Positions 11,925 to 23,475 of a stretch of DNA of 64,000 bases are shown here, piece after piece. Each line of letters starts with the position of its first letter. Positions within the stretch are counted from its first letter, which is position 1. The stretch is from Heliocidaris erythrogramma (taxonomy: Eukaryota; Echinodermata; Echinoidea; Camarodonta; Echinometridae). The position numbers and the translations under genes were made by a program. A model generated the notes under the pieces. That model saw only the letters and a list, made by a program, of their open reading frames with translations, ran no database searches and was not told where the DNA came from. Where the stretch lies: assembly GCA_025617745.1 (NCBI GenBank), contig CM046854.1:58190721-58254720 (forward strand), written 5' to 3'.

Positions 11925-12575
11925 TTAATGCCCTTTTGGCTATCAACAAATGATTAAATTATCAGTTTGGAGCCAGAAGGGTGTTAGATCTGTAAAAATG
12001 ATGGGATTTAACGCCCTTCTGGCTCCAAATAGAGGATATGGTCAGATGAACATACATAATTTGAACTGTGGTATTATTAATCCTCTACTTACAGCAAAGT
12101 GACATGAGTCAATGGCCTTCTGGCTCTCAACAAATTATTATACAGCAAGGGAAACAGACTGATATATTGTGATATTTCATCTACTGAGAGCCAAAAGGCG
12201 TTAACTCCATGTAAAATGAAGTGAGTTAATGGCCTTCTGGCTATCAACAAATTATTATACAGCAATGGAAACAGACTGATATAATGTGATATTATTTCAT
12301 CTACTGACAACCAAAGGGCGTTAACTCCATGTCAAATGAAGTGAGTTAATGGCTTTCTGGCTCTTGGCAAATGATTATATGGCAAGAGAAACAGACAAAG
12401 TTAGTTCTTTGCTATTATTTTGTTTAGTGAGTGCCAGAAGGGTGATAACTCTGTGTACAGTGATATGTATTAATGCCCTTCTGGCTCTCAGCAAGTGATT
12501 ATGTAGCCAGAGAACAGACATGTAAAGTGATATGCATTAATGTCCTTCTTGCTCCAAACAGACGATATTCTCTGG
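11925..12575. repeat. Tandem array of family B fold-back units
   Basis: At least five successive units of roughly 112-122 bp. Each holds GAGTTAATGGCCTTCTGGCT, an AT-rich segment with ATTATACAGCAA and GAAACAGACTGATATA, and an inverted GAGCCARAAGGCGTTAACTC arm. The array starts near 11,925 and ends in CTCCAAACAGACGAT near 12,567. Elsewhere in the window B units are solitary. Confidence 0.8.
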
Positions 12576-12774
12576 CTCTTGGCTGATGATTTTTTTTTAG
12601 AGATTCATCCAGCAAAAGTGCATCCATTTCCTCCAAGAAGGCATCCTAACTGTCAGAGCATATCCTTGGTAACATCCCACAGTCCAACAGGTTAGCTAGA
12701 CTTGAACTTAAACAAACAACCTTTACTAATCTCATTCATCCCGGCCCCTTCCCGTAGACAATTGTATATAAATT

Positions 12775-12975
12775 GGCCTAAATGCAGAAGCGCTTCTTCC
12801 CAGCTTGCACCTCAAACGCAGGTAAATTCCTCCAACGAGAACGGGGGGAGCCTCCCGTAAAGCCGATTTGTGCGAAAATTGGCGGGAAGCGGGAGGAGGT
12901 AATTTGGAGAGATTGGTTGTTTCTCCACTTCGCGGTCGTTTTTTTCCCCCTCTTTCTTGTCTTTTGTTGCGTTTC
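12775..12975. promoter_or_regulatory. Candidate conserved non-coding island
   Basis: GC-rich block containing GGCGGGAAGCGGGAGG (E2F-like GGCGGGAA). Open frames on both strands (100 and 74 codons) cover it but neither reads like a known domain. Confidence 0.2.
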
Positions 12976-13129
12976 TACTCCTTCTCGTAACCTGTGGGTC
13001 ACTTTAGTACCCCAGGGTATGCAGGAGATATATCAAAACACTTGTCACACTGCATGTGAAGATGGTTACAGGCATGTAGCCTAGCTCAGAGGGACTTTTG
13101 GGATGTATTTGTGTAATTTTCTAATGGAC

Positions 13130-13440
13130 AAGGAGAGAGAGTTAAATGGGAAGAGATGGGGAAATAGGTAGATAGATCAGTAGATAGAGAGATAGAGAGA
13201 TGTAGATGCACAGAGCTCAAGGGGGAGAGAGAGAAAAAAGGGAGAGAGATAGATTGAGAAATTGATACAGGAAATTGGAGAGGGCAAGAGAAAATAAGGG
13301 AAAATAAGTGTGAGAGAGAAAGAGAGAGAGAGAGGGGAGAGAAAGAGAAAAAGTGAAAGTGGGGGGGGGGGGGGGGGGGAGGGGGGGGGGGGAGGGAGGG
13401 GAGGGAGACAGAAAGAAACAGAGAGAAAGAGCAACAAATC
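13130..13440. repeat. GA-rich tract with G homopolymers
   Basis: GATA/GA repeats lead into GGGAGAGAGA and two long G runs (about 13,361-13,392), then GGGAGGGGAGG. Confidence 0.9.
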
Positions 13441-13589
13441 CTAGTTCCCCTGTTGGTGTTATTTCAGTTTTTAAAAACTTGGCCTTTAAAATTTTAGAAA
13501 TCATTCTATATTTGAGCTTTGGATATTGCCAAAAACCTACACGCCTGCATAACTGGAGCATCAACATTGTCGTAGAGAAATAATTTGAC

Positions 13590-13835
13590 GTTGTGGACTC
13601 TAGAATTTCCAGCCTCGCGGGACCCTGCAAAATGAACCCTTTCTCCGCCATTTTTTGACGTTTCAATTGTGCCCCCGTGGGGGGAAAATTGCCGGCAACC
13701 TCTCCTCCCGCCGTTACGGTCACGGAATTGATTTGCAAATTATTCATATGCTCATCACTAATGCATCACTAAATCGGCTCAAGCGGCGATGTGGTTATTG
13801 TGCCGATAATGCCTGTTAACGTAACTTGACAGATA
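13590..13835. promoter_or_regulatory. Candidate cis-regulatory island with POU/homeodomain motifs
   Basis: Non-repetitive GC-richer block ending in a motif cluster: ATTTGCAAAT (octamer-like, 13,731-13,740), ATTCATATG, and two CATCACTAA words within 40 bp. The density of POU- and homeobox-like words is typical of developmental enhancers. That is inference. Confidence 0.3.
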
Positions 13836-14169
13836 TGATGGATCTGCATCCTTTTTTTCAACCTCGTTTCGATTCTGGTCGTTACTGTCAAACTATTTTT
13901 ATTAGTCTAGCGTGAGATGCGTATCAATTTCACCAAGGTTGTGCCACCCACGACAATGAAATCCTCATCAGGCTATCAGGGAATGTGTATTGGCTTCTGT
14001 GTTATTGTCGTCGGATTTCTATTGAAAAGCAATTGAAATTGTACATTGGCTTTTGTAGGTTTATCTTTTTAATTTAAATGCTGGAGTGCTTCATACATAC
14101 AATGTAAGCTGTTATTGACTTCTTGCTTTATAATAATGATATTGTCTTCTTGTTTAACACTCGTACCTT

Positions 14170-14290
14170 CAGCGCAATATGCCCAAGGCCCTCCATTATC
14201 ATCGCGTCTTCTGCAAAGCTACGGATTTAGTCACACAGCGTTCGAGGAATCACCTGGGTGGAGACTGGCTAATGTAAATTAATGTTTGCC
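14170..14290. promoter_or_regulatory. Candidate conserved non-coding island
   Basis: Low-repeat block with CATTATCATCGCG, an E-box-like CACCTG and GTAAATTAATG. No coding potential. Weak, motif-based inference. Confidence 0.15.
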
Positions 14291-14349
14291 ATAGGACATT
14301 AGTTTTATGCCAGGCCTACTGAGAGACTAGATGATTGAGGAATGATGCC

Positions 14350-14576
14350 TTAACCCCTACCATGCCGTGGGCGGCAAATCCCGCCCAAAAATTTGAGTGT
14401 TGAACATTTTGTTTTGCCGCAGAATGGTTTGAAAATCCTTCCTCATACAGAAACTTGTACCATCAATATAATGTTTATTCATGTGCAATATATCTTTGCC
14501 CAGTTTGCTCAAGAGAAAACGCACTGAAAGTTCGCTTTTGACAATTCCTCAAAATCTGGTGGCATAGAAGGGTTAA
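14350..14576 (+). mobile_element. Family H MITE with TTAA ends (complete copy)
   Basis: Begins TTAACCCCTACCATGCC and ends GGCATAGAAGGGTTAA, an imperfect TIR. Internal CAGAATGGTTTGAAAATCC and ATATCTTTGCCCAGT are found again, inverted, at 32,775-32,936. TTAA at both ends suggests a piggyBac-mobilised non-autonomous element. Confidence 0.75.
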
Positions 14577-15417
14577 AGAAAAAGTTGAGTTTTGTAAAGG
14601 TGAAAAATTATTTGTGAGCTTTCTTATTCTTCTCTTTATATCAGTTTGAAAGAATATCATTAAGAAAATGCCCAAGTATTCAAAATAAGATGAGAAATAA
14701 CCGAAATGTCTGGGCATATGGGGCTACCCACCCTTGCCTGGAAGAGTTAAAGGAATAAGCGTCCTGACGTGGTCCCCAAAGAAGGGTAAAAAAAGTGGCA
14801 GAAAAGGGACATTTCATATTTTCCAGAGAATATGAGTATATATTACTTATTAGGAATATGTGACCATATTGGACCAACTACATGTAATTAACATATATAT
14901 ATATATCTAAACTTGAGAGTACAATACTTTCTTGTTCAAAATAGCAAAATAAAGATTGATTAGCAATTGAAAACCTTGCATCTGCAAAGCTCTGATCAAT
15001 TTGGAATTCGATGTTATAGATCAAAAGGAGATGAAAAATAAATATTTTTTTTGCAATACCAAGCACTGACTTTCCCTAGCTATATACAGTGTATAAGATA
15101 TTGTTTTACATGACCAAATGAAATCAAGATATTTCCTTGATATATCGGAGTATCATTGCCTTAATACCTTTAAGTAGATCACACTTAAGAAGAAGACAGA
15201 AAGTCTATTTCAGTTTATTGTACCTATTTTGTTAAAGTAGATTATGGATTCACCTGAAGCTGATATGCTTTATTGAAGAAATCATATGCATGCAGAGAGC
15301 ACTTGATTTATTTAGCATTAGCCCCCTCTATCTTTTATTTCCATGTTATCAACCAACCTGTCATAAGCTATGTTGTGCAATACGCATCCATGTGCATGTA
15401 CCATTATCCAATAATGC
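14577..15417. other. No recognised gene
   Basis: AT-rich sequence with a short (AT)n at about 14,893-14,905. No ORF or repeat family identified. Confidence 0.4.
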
Positions 15418-15487
15418 TCTGTTGAGAGCCAGAAGGCCGTTAACTGTTTAAAGGATATAAATGAGCGCCTTTCTGCTTCTTACTGGA
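15418..15487. repeat. Family B fold-back element (diverged)
   Basis: CTGTTGAGAGCCAGAAGGCC followed by GAGCGCCTTTCTGCTTCT as a decayed right arm. Confidence 0.6.
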
Positions 15488-15798
15488 TGATTTCATGTAA
15501 TGGACTGAAACATTACTAGCATTACTGTCATGTCACAATTAACCCCTGCGTAATCCATTAAAGATTTTAATACCACATTACATGCTTCGCATTGATTTGG
15601 GCTTACGTAATCATGTTTTTAGCCCAAGATCGCACTTATGCCTATTTGCACCTTTCAAACACAACATAAAGCTTTTAGAAATCAATCATGCAGATTTCAG
15701 ATGCAGAAGGTTATAAGTAAAATTTGCCAAGTTTTAGCAATAATTACACATACTTAGTCTTATCTTTTCCTCATGCTCTGTTCTGTATTTATCCTATC

Positions 15799-15873
15799 AT
15801 CTGTTTGGAGCCAGAAGGGCGTTAAGTCACATCAGTTGTACAGAGTTAAGGCCCTTCTGGCTTTAAACAGACG
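15799..15873. repeat. Family B fold-back element
   Basis: CTGTTTGGAGCCAGAAGGGC and inverted GCCCTTCTGGCTTTAAACAG. The loop carries TACAGAGTTAA, as in other copies. Confidence 0.85.
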
Positions 15874-15949
15874 GTATGTTTTACCTTTATCCTCTGTCTA
15901 TTTTCATCTCTTTCATCAATTTATCCGGTTTGCTCTTCATCACTCCTGT

Positions 15950-16500
15950 TTCTCTATCACTCTGTCTCTCTTTCTCTGTGTCTCTATTTTCTCACTCTTT
16001 GTGGTTTTCTTTTCTTGATCTTTCTATCTTTCTCTAACTTTGCTCTTTTCCTCCCTCTTTTGCTCTCTTTCTCTCACCATCTATTCACCCAAACCTTTCT
16101 CTATTCTTTCCTCTCTCTCTCCCCTCCCTCCCTCTCTCTCCCTCCCTCCCTCTCCCTCCCTTCCACCTCTCTCCCCCTCTTTCCCTCCCTTCCCCTACCA
16201 CTCTCCCTCTCACCACTTCCCCTCTCGTTCTCTTTCTCTCTCCCTCTCCTCCCTCTCACCTCTTCTTTGCTTTCCTTGCTATTTCTATTTCTATCTTGCT
16301 CTCCCTCGTTTGCTCTCTTTCTCCCTCTCCATGTTAATTCATTTCTTCTCTCTCTCTCTCTCCCTATCACCTCTTCTTTTCTATCCTTGCTATTTCTATT
16401 TCTATCTTTCTTTCCCCCGTTTGCTCTCTTTCGCTCTCTTTCTCCCTCTCCATGTTATTTCATCTCTTTTCTTCTCTCTCTCGCCATCACCTCTTTCTCC
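15950..16500. repeat. Polypyrimidine (CT-rich) tract with an internal duplication
   Basis: CT-rich for about 550 bp. A segment with CTTGCTATTTCTATTTCTAT and CTCCATGTTA occurs twice (about 16,277-16,335 and 16,387-16,465). Ser/Leu/Pro-rich frames are shadows. Confidence 0.85.
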
Positions 16501-16972
16501 CCAAAAGGAAATTTGCATCCTGTTCTGAAGCCAAAACACCTTGCTTCCGACTTATTACAGAGAAGGGCCACGTCAAGTCCTATTGATTTTTTGCCCTAGC
16601 CTCGCCGAGTTAGTCGGATAAGTGTTTATCGCCAGCATTAACCCCTCCCCTCCCAGCTAACATGCATTCCCCAAAGCCACAGCAGTCAGAGCCTTAACCC
16701 CCTTTCCCATGTGCCTAATGTATGTTGGGATGCTATCAGAGCCTTTCAAATTGTTATGATTAACGAAGCTTTATTCTTTGGAGGTACCCAGAAAAAAAAA
16801 CCTAATGCAAGCCAATTTTTGCAAATCTTGATTTCGTATTTATTTATGACAGAAGGTGAATGAATGGAGTTCTAGTGAATGTTGAATATCACTGGTATGC
16901 AAAAAGCAAACCAGGTTTAGGAATGATATAGCCGAAAAGCTATGTGTATTTATGAAAAATACATTTGTGTAT

Positions 16973-17291
16973 TAACTCTTCATTTACTATGGATCGATAC
17001 ATACATACCGGAGACTGCTGCTGTTCACTGTATGTAGTTCGCAGGCACAAACCGTGGTCAGTCGTAAAAGAGTGTCTGCACTGTAAGACTACCATAGGCC
17101 CTGTACTATAGCTGCTCCTATATTGACACGACCAGTCGGTAGCTGGTTTAGGTTTCTCTCAAGACAATGATTTTCTTATAAAGTGTCAAATTAGGGTCTG
17201 TGCTTGAAGACTACAACGTATGTGTGACAAAAATCAACTGTGGTGGACCAGTGCATGCTCCATTAGTCGACCAATGGCGGAAAAGAGTTAA
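16973..17291. mobile_element. Family N MITE with TTAA ends
   Basis: Begins TTAACTCTTCATTTACTATG and ends CCAATGGCGGAAAAGAGTTAA's inverted counterpart, with arms of about 20 bp and mismatches. There is a 319-bp non-coding interior. TTAA at both outer edges. Confidence 0.6.
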
Positions 17292-17699
17292 AAGTTCACA
17301 GAAATTTATAGTAATTTTTCTTATTTTGATCATGGTGCATTTAGTTTCATCTTGATACTACTACTTTTGATTATACTTTGTTGGTGAAGGTAATGTTCTG
17401 GCCTGCTTTTCAAGTTAAATCAGTGTATTTTCTGCTTTTCATCTTCTCCAGGTTTTTAACGTACTGTAATACTTAGTGGCATTCATGGACTTCTGCACAG
17501 AGCCAGACTTGTAAATGATCAGAACCCTGCAAATGAGGTAAGAATGAAACTGTTCTATTTTGTTATATTTCTATCCCTTTTTTGCAAACTGTATGGAGTA
17601 AACACAGCGAAGAACATATTTGTTGGAGTTTTGCTAGTATTTACTGGTATATATCTACAATTTTACAATTGTTTGGGCATTAATGTTTATTGAGCATGG

Positions 17700-17990
17700 A
17701 AATAGAGATGTGAAAAGAGGAAGTATGGGAGGAGGGAGATGGGTAATAAAAGAAGAGAGAGAGAGAGGGGGAGACAGGGAGAGAGTGGAATAGAAGAAGT
17801 ATGGAAGGAGGGAGGGATGGGAGAGAGAGAGGGTATGAGAGAGTGAGAGAGATAGAGAGAGATGTGGAAAAGAGGACAAAATTAAGAGGAAGAAAAACAT
17901 AGGAAATCGATGAATGGTATTAAAGAGAGAAAGAGAGAAAGAGAGAAAGAAAGAGGGAGAAAGAGAGAGAGAGGGAAAACATGCAAAGGA
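17700..17990. repeat. GA-rich polypurine tract
   Basis: Imperfect (GA)n in two blocks with GGAGGGAGGGATGGGAGAGA-like units between them. Confidence 0.85.
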
Positions 17991-18214
17991 AACTTAAGGG
18001 AAGATAAATGTAGATTTCAAAGTAAACCTAAAACCAAGCGAGCTGAGTCAGTAATGTATGAAATATGAGATTAATCAACATATTTCCTCCTCCAAAACAC
18101 ATTATTAGTATTGGCTTTCATCTTCACTGAATCAAAACACACATAAGACAGAATGTTCCAATCTGTGAGAAAAGAAAATGACCCAATCAATCATTCAAAT
18201 CTTCTCTAGTTTCA

Positions 18215-18750
18215 CTGATGAGAGAGAGAGACACACACACACGGAGAGAGAAATGGGGGGGGGGGATTAGGGAGAGAAAAGGAAGAGTAAAGAGTGAAGA
18301 AGTGAGAAATGAAGGATAAGTGACAATATTTCTTTGGTGGTGATGCAGTGGTGGAGGGGGTCTATTGCATTTTAATGAGCTACAGAAAGAAAAGAAAAGA
18401 ATGAGAGAAAGGAAAAGAAATTAGAGAAATAGAGAGATAAAGAAGGAGTAAGATTGGAATAAAGGCAAAGGAATTTCTAGAAAGAAAACAGGAGAAAAGA
18501 GAAATAGAAAATCAACATTTTCAAGGGGATGGGTGAGGTAAGTTGGTTATTCTTATCTTAAATGAAATACAAAGAGCATAAAAAGGCTAAAACAAAAAGA
18601 CTAAAAGAAAAAAAAAGAAGGGAGAGCTTGAGATAGAGAGAAAGAAAGTTACAGGTAGAGAGTGAGAAAGAGAGAGAAATATAGAGAAAAAAAAAGAAGG
18701 GAAATTGTAAAAAAAGAAAAGGTGAAACATTACTGTTGGGGGGGGGGGGT
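18215..18750. repeat. GA/AAG-rich tract with a G homopolymer
   Basis: (GA)n, (AC)n and AAAGAAAAG repeats, ending in a G run at about 18,739-18,749. Confidence 0.8.
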
Positions 18751-18754
18751 TCCA

Positions 18755-19030
18755 TTTTGTGAGCGATCATGCTCCTCACTGCTTTCGTCTTATATGTCAG
18801 CTTTGCGACGCCAGGCGAAAGAGAACCCTTGTAACGTCTCACCGCGAAGTGCTACAATTTCAACAGCAAAAGATACTTATCGCTTAACCCCAAAAGGGAG
18901 AGATAACTCACAAAGTCAAGAGGACGGCTGTTTGGAGTGCTTAATTGCTTGTAAGAAACGGTGTGAAAAAATCTTCTGCTTACTTCTCTCTCATGCCGAT
19001 CAGTCTTGCATCCAAGCAGTTTGAGTTTTC
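18755..19030. other. Unique block, possible non-coding conserved sequence
   Basis: More complex sequence immediately after the simple repeat. It lies in the latter part of a 120-codon frame (18,662-19,024, +) whose first part is GA repeat. The rest (SALRRQAKENPCNVSPRS and onward) matches no family I know. Coding status undecided. Confidence 0.2.
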
Positions 19031-19623
19031 TCCCTCAACATGAAAATGAATTTGTGACCAAGTCTAGAGTTGCTCCACTATATAATAGCCTTTAATATCT
19101 GCTTTCATGAGAAAGATTAAGCAGGGTTAGTCTACTTATTCAGACTTGAGATTCAGTCCAACACTTTAATGGAGAAGAAGGGAAAACTCCTACAGCCTGG
19201 ACATCAGGCTAATGTTGACCAACTGGAGGAGAAATTGGCTGCAAACCAGTGCAAGTGTTTGTGCAATAGAGACACATGTATGTACCAAGACCTTCTTTTT
19301 TTGTTGGTCTAGAAGCGATACCCGAGGCTTATTGCGCCGAAAGTCTGATCATCGATCTGCAAAGAGGAAAGTGGATTTTCATGGAAGTCAACCCTCCATC
19401 GAACTCCTCCTTATTTTCTCATCTCTAACACCTTTGCATACATGTAGGTTAATCGCTGTTAGAATTTAATGTCGTATTTTATTACCTGCTATTTTTGGAA
19501 TTGTGTAAATCGATGTGAGATTGACTGGCATGATTTGAATCTCAAATGTTTTAAGATGTTTTAAGAGATACAGGGAGAGAGAAGAAAGAAAGTGAGAAAG
19601 GGAGGAACTGAGTTAAATAAAGC

Positions 19624-19804
19624 TACAATGAAACCTGTCTATAAAGACCGCTCACTTGAGACAAGAAAAGCGGTCTTTGTATTAAGCAGGTGGTCTTTAC
19701 GTACAGGTTCATTTAATAGATGTTTCAATGACAAACGGTTTTTAATGGAAACAAAAATTGTAAATCTTTATAGGCAGGTGGTCGCTAAAGCAGGTTGGAC
19801 TGTA
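19624..19804 (+). repeat. Family C dispersed repeat ('GGTCTTTA' repeat)
   Basis: ACAATGAAACCTGTCTATAA, then AGACCGCTCACTTGAGACAA, then repeated GGTCTTT and a CTAAAGCAGGTTGGACTGTA end. Two further copies in the same orientation lie at 32,039 and 38,442. The ends ACAGTGAAAC and GACTGTA are weakly inverted, suggesting a DNA element. Confidence 0.75.
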
Positions 19805-20174
19805 GATATCTACATGTATCTGTCTGCTTCCTGTAACAGCTACGGCAGAAAGAGAAAGAAACAATACCAGAAATGGTCCGTATCCTCCATTTTGATCTAC
19901 TTCTTGCTCAGTTGCGATCAGAATAATCTCCTTAATCTCCTTCTCATATCGATCTCTCTGCTTCCCTGAGCCTCTTGTATCCTCCCCGGCTTTGGGATGG
20001 ATTAAAGACTGATTCTAGCCCTCATCTGAGACACCAGCTATCTGATGGAGACGAAAATATTGGATTCCAGAAATCCAACCCCCGTTGATGACTTCCTCCC
20101 AGATTGGATGTTAAAATATCAAATTCTTTGTTCGTGTCTTAATCCCCCTGAAAACGTTATCACATAGATTTATT

Positions 20175-20265
20175 TTATTATATTAGATTTTATTTGATTT
20201 TATTGGGCAAGTAATAATGCGATAAAAACATAAGAAATGTAATTTACTTGGAAAAGCATATACAC
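20175..20265 (-). repeat. Possible LINE/SINE 3' tail, reversed
   Basis: TTATTTTATTATATTAGATTTTATTTGATTTTATTGGG followed by AATGCGATAAAAACATAAG resembles in layout the reversed tails at 23,934 and 51,995. It immediately abuts the next element. Weak. Confidence 0.25.
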
Positions 20266-20266
20266 C

Positions 20267-20410
20267 AGGGCCCTGTTTCATAAAACATGTTATCAATAAC
20301 AAGTGGCAATAACTGTTAAAAGCTACTGAAATCCTTGCATCTGATTGGCTGAGAGCAAATAGAAATGTGACAGTTGTTACTGATAACAAGTTTTATGAAA
20401 CAGGACCCTG
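20267..20410 (-). mobile_element. MITE with family A core but different ends
   Basis: Ends AGGGCCCTGTTTCATAAAAC and GTTTTATGAAACAGGACCCT are inverted. The centre carries the reversed A core (ATCCTTGCATCTGATTGGCT). So the A core is shared between elements with unrelated termini. Confidence 0.75.
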
Positions 20411-20518
20411 TACTTTGACTTAATAATCAATGAAACCCGACTACCTAATTTTCAGGGCAATATGTTTATTGCCTTGACAGTATTTGTGTGAATGACATAA
20501 TTATCATCTGCAGAGAGC

Positions 20519-20578
20519 TTGTTCGTTTGGAGCTAGATGGACATTAGTTCATTACTTTTAACACAGAATAATGCTGGC
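20519..20578. repeat. Family B fragment
   Basis: GTTCGTTTGGAGCTAGATGG, then TTTTAACACAGAATAATGC; the right arm is lost at a C run. Confidence 0.45.
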
Positions 20579-20729
20579 CCATGCCCCCCCCCCCCCTTTG
20601 AAAGAAAAGGAAAGTGTGCCCCCTCTTTTCAAAATTGTGTCCCCCCCCTTTGGATATGATAACCTTTTATTTTGCTTTTCAGAATTTTTTTTTTTGTTTG
20701 GTCCCTCTTTTTACAAAATCTTGGATCCT

Positions 20730-20867
20730 GGGGAGCGTTTCATCACGTGTTTTAACAGTGATTTTTACCGACAAATTTGCTCTCAGCCAATCAGATGCAA
20801 GGATTTCAGTAGCTTATAACAGCTGTCGCTAAAAATCACTGACAAAACACTTGATGAAACGCTCCCC
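20730..20867 (+). mobile_element. Family A MITE
   Basis: GGGGAGCGTTTCATCACGTG and CACTTGATGAAACGCTCCCC are inverted ends. The standard core AGCCAATCAGATGCAAGG is intact. Confidence 0.9.
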
Positions 20868-20999
20868 TGGACGCGACATTCGCTACAGTGAAACATTTCT
20901 GCTAGGGATTTGGCTCTGATCCCACGTATATTGTCCTCCATGCCCGACCTAGAAAAGGGGGAAATTCCCTCAAAAGCAATACCACGCTTTATAGACATG

Positions 21000-21732
21000 A
21001 GGCGTAAGTCTGATACCCTTCTCTGACATAAATTTCTTGAATGCCAATCAGGTGAAAATGAGAAAAAAGTCCTGATTATTTCAATAGATATAATCTTGAC
21101 TCCTGGCTGGTGTTTTTTTTTTGGTGGTTGGAGGAGAGAGTAGACGTATTGGCATCTTCAGCAGAAGATGGTAAAGAACCAAGATGGGATATCAGCTAAA
21201 ATTGTCAATATCAGATCGCACTCAGACAATGTGTGATATTGCGTTGATGTGAGGGCGCCATGAGGTCTAGGAAACATTGGGTAACTGTCCTCATGTGGCA
21301 TTCATCCTTTAGTGTGAGGTACCAGGGGTACTAATTAAACCTCAAATAGAAATTCTGAGAAGCCTCAACAGTTTGTTGTCATAGATTTACCTTGCAGTTT
21401 ATCTTCCAAGTAGTGGTCATATGAAGATTTTGATGTCTTTGGTTGCAGCTTGATGCATGTTTTATTTCTTGCTTCCTAAGGTGGAGTTAAACATATTCTA
21501 TAACATCCAAACCAAGTGATGTTTGTAGAAAAATATTGGCATACATCATCACTAGGTAGTACTTTAAATCTTTCACTAAATTATTGTATTATGGATAGAA
21601 AATTAGACACACAAAACCTGTATTTACTTCCATACTTGTAATTGTGACTACAACATGATCATGTAATAGTTTTATACATAGCTTATCTCAAAGTAAATAT
21701 GGCAGGGTAATAGCTCTCTAATTACCACAATT
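21000..21732. other. No recognised gene
   Basis: Unique-looking sequence with no supported ORF. A T run lies near 21,112-21,121. Confidence 0.35.
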
Positions 21733-21812
21733 TTGACCCTTTGGGTACGGGAACTGGGTGGTCACTGTGTTGGGCCTATGGGAATGGGAAAACCCAGTGG
21801 TCAGCGGGTTAA
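21733..21812. mobile_element. Family G fold-back element
   Basis: GGGAACTGGGTGGTCACTG and inverted CCCAGTGGTCAGCGGGTTAA flank GGCCTATGGGAATGG. The right TTAA is kept and the left has drifted. Confidence 0.6.
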
Positions 21813-22364
21813 GCAAGTAATTGATTTAGAAACGTGCTATATCTGCCTGTAGTATGTGCAAGGTCAAATGACCATCATGCAAGGAATGCTCTGGTCTTGA
21901 AGGGTTAAACAGGAATCTGAAAAGAGCAAGCATAGTATGATTACATTATGGTCCCGTCATAGACATTCTCATTGGCCTGAAGGACTGGCTTGATAGATCT
22001 CTGTCCAAGAGTCATTCACCTAACTGCCATTCATAACTGAAATGATCGTTTGAAAATTGCTCTAAGCATTAGATGGATTCCAAAGTGTTTTCTCTCCATT
22101 GCCGATTTTGTTTAATACTCTCTTCGTCTAGTTGTGTAATTGAGTTTGTAAATAACAGGCATATCGTCGTATCACTTCAGGTTATGTGGAGATGCTGTCT
22201 GATATGAGTTCATGTAGGAAATCAAAACCCATGTGAAATGAAAAGAGTGTCTGAGAGACCTAAAGTTGGGTAAAAAAATGATTTTAGATAATTTGCAACC
22301 CAAGGTATTTGATGGTTTATTTTACCTGACTGCTAAGAAAGCTTGTGTATACTTTTAAGTAAGC

Positions 22365-22490
22365 AACCAGGGGACCGACGGCTTTAAGTCCTCTCCGAGG
22401 GACTTGGTAATAAGGATTAATGCCTTACCAAAGGGCGCTAGCGCATCCACTTGTCCTCCAGTCTACCACTGAGCCATAGATATATATCTA
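22365..22490. repeat. Possible SINE-type repeat
   Basis: CAACCAGGGGACCGACGGCT, CTCTCCGAGGGACTTGG and TCCAGTCTACCACTGAGCCA resemble a dispersed marine-invertebrate repeat with a reversed A-box-like end (TGGCTCAGTGGTAGAC on the minus strand). Recalled pattern, not searched. Confidence 0.35.
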
Positions 22491-22494
22491 TGTC

Positions 22495-22600
22495 TATATC
22501 CAGAAAAGAGAGAGAGAGAGGGGTAGAATGGGGAGGGGGTAGAATGGGGAGGGGATAGAGAAAGAGAGAGAGAGAGAAAAAAAAAAGAGAGAGTGAGTTT
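22495..22600. repeat. GA-rich tract with GGGTAGAATGGGGAGG repeats
   Basis: (GA)n flanks two copies of GGGTAGAATGGGGAGGGG. Confidence 0.85.
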
Positions 22601-22964
22601 TGAAATATTACAAGATAAACCCTTTCTCTTTACATTCTCCTCTTGTCGGTGAAGAGCCGTTCTAAAGGAGATACGGCGCCACCGTTGTTTGAGTTGTTAC
22701 AGAGTTGTTTGCACACAGTGAACATGATCTAAGCGCTACATGAGACGAGACTGCTTTAGATCTCGGCCCTTCATCGAACAAATACCTCCCAGGCAGGACT
22801 GGGGTAAATGTGTCTTTTTCCAGTGTTATATGGCCCACCTTTCTTCCATCATGTGGTTTTTCATGGTATTTTTGTTTCGCCAACTATGCAGTCATGAAAG
22901 TAGCTAGGCGAGAAGAGTGAAAAGAAACTTAAGAGCTGGCTCATCTATTCACAGCCAGCTTCAG

Positions 22965-23025
22965 AGGCATAATGGCTCAGTGATCTTGTAACTGGGAGGT
23001 TCTGGGTTCAAAGCTAAGTTGATAG
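22965..23025 (+). repeat. tRNA-derived SINE fragment
   Basis: TAATGGCTCAGTGATC fits a pol III A box and GGTTCTGGGTTCAAAGC fits a B box about 35 bp later. Flanks do not fold into a full tRNA cloverleaf, so this is a SINE head or decayed tRNA rather than a gene. Confidence 0.45.
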
Positions 23026-23475
23026 CTGCTTAACAGACTAGTGTTAATACTGGAAGACAAATAGAAGGAGGACAGAAATACTGTAAAAAGGGACATTAAT
23101 AAATGATTGTCAGTTTGCCATCAATAATATTTTGTGTAAACTTTGTAGAGTATATATATATATACATGTAGGTATCAAGTATCTTCTCTGTTTCTAAAGC
23201 ACTTATTCTATATCTTCAAGAGATAAGTTTTGTTGAACCAGATCTTCAAAATGTCAAGAAGTCAGCTACATTGTTATGATTTAACTGGAACATCCAAGTA
23301 CCCCAACGTTGACAAGATTACAAGATTTCAGCCATAAACATCCTCCTGACCTCATTCTTATTTTCTTTACAAACAACCCTTTCAAATAAAATCAAACAAG
23401 AAAGTACACAAATGTACATATCACTGCTGTCTTCTGGAGTCACCCCATCCAGAAAAAATATCTAGAATACTTTAC

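Noticed and set aside
12089-12310. 73-codon minus frame with an internal repeat (SVDEIISHYISLFPLLYNNL)
   Set aside because: It is the translation of two units of the family B array.
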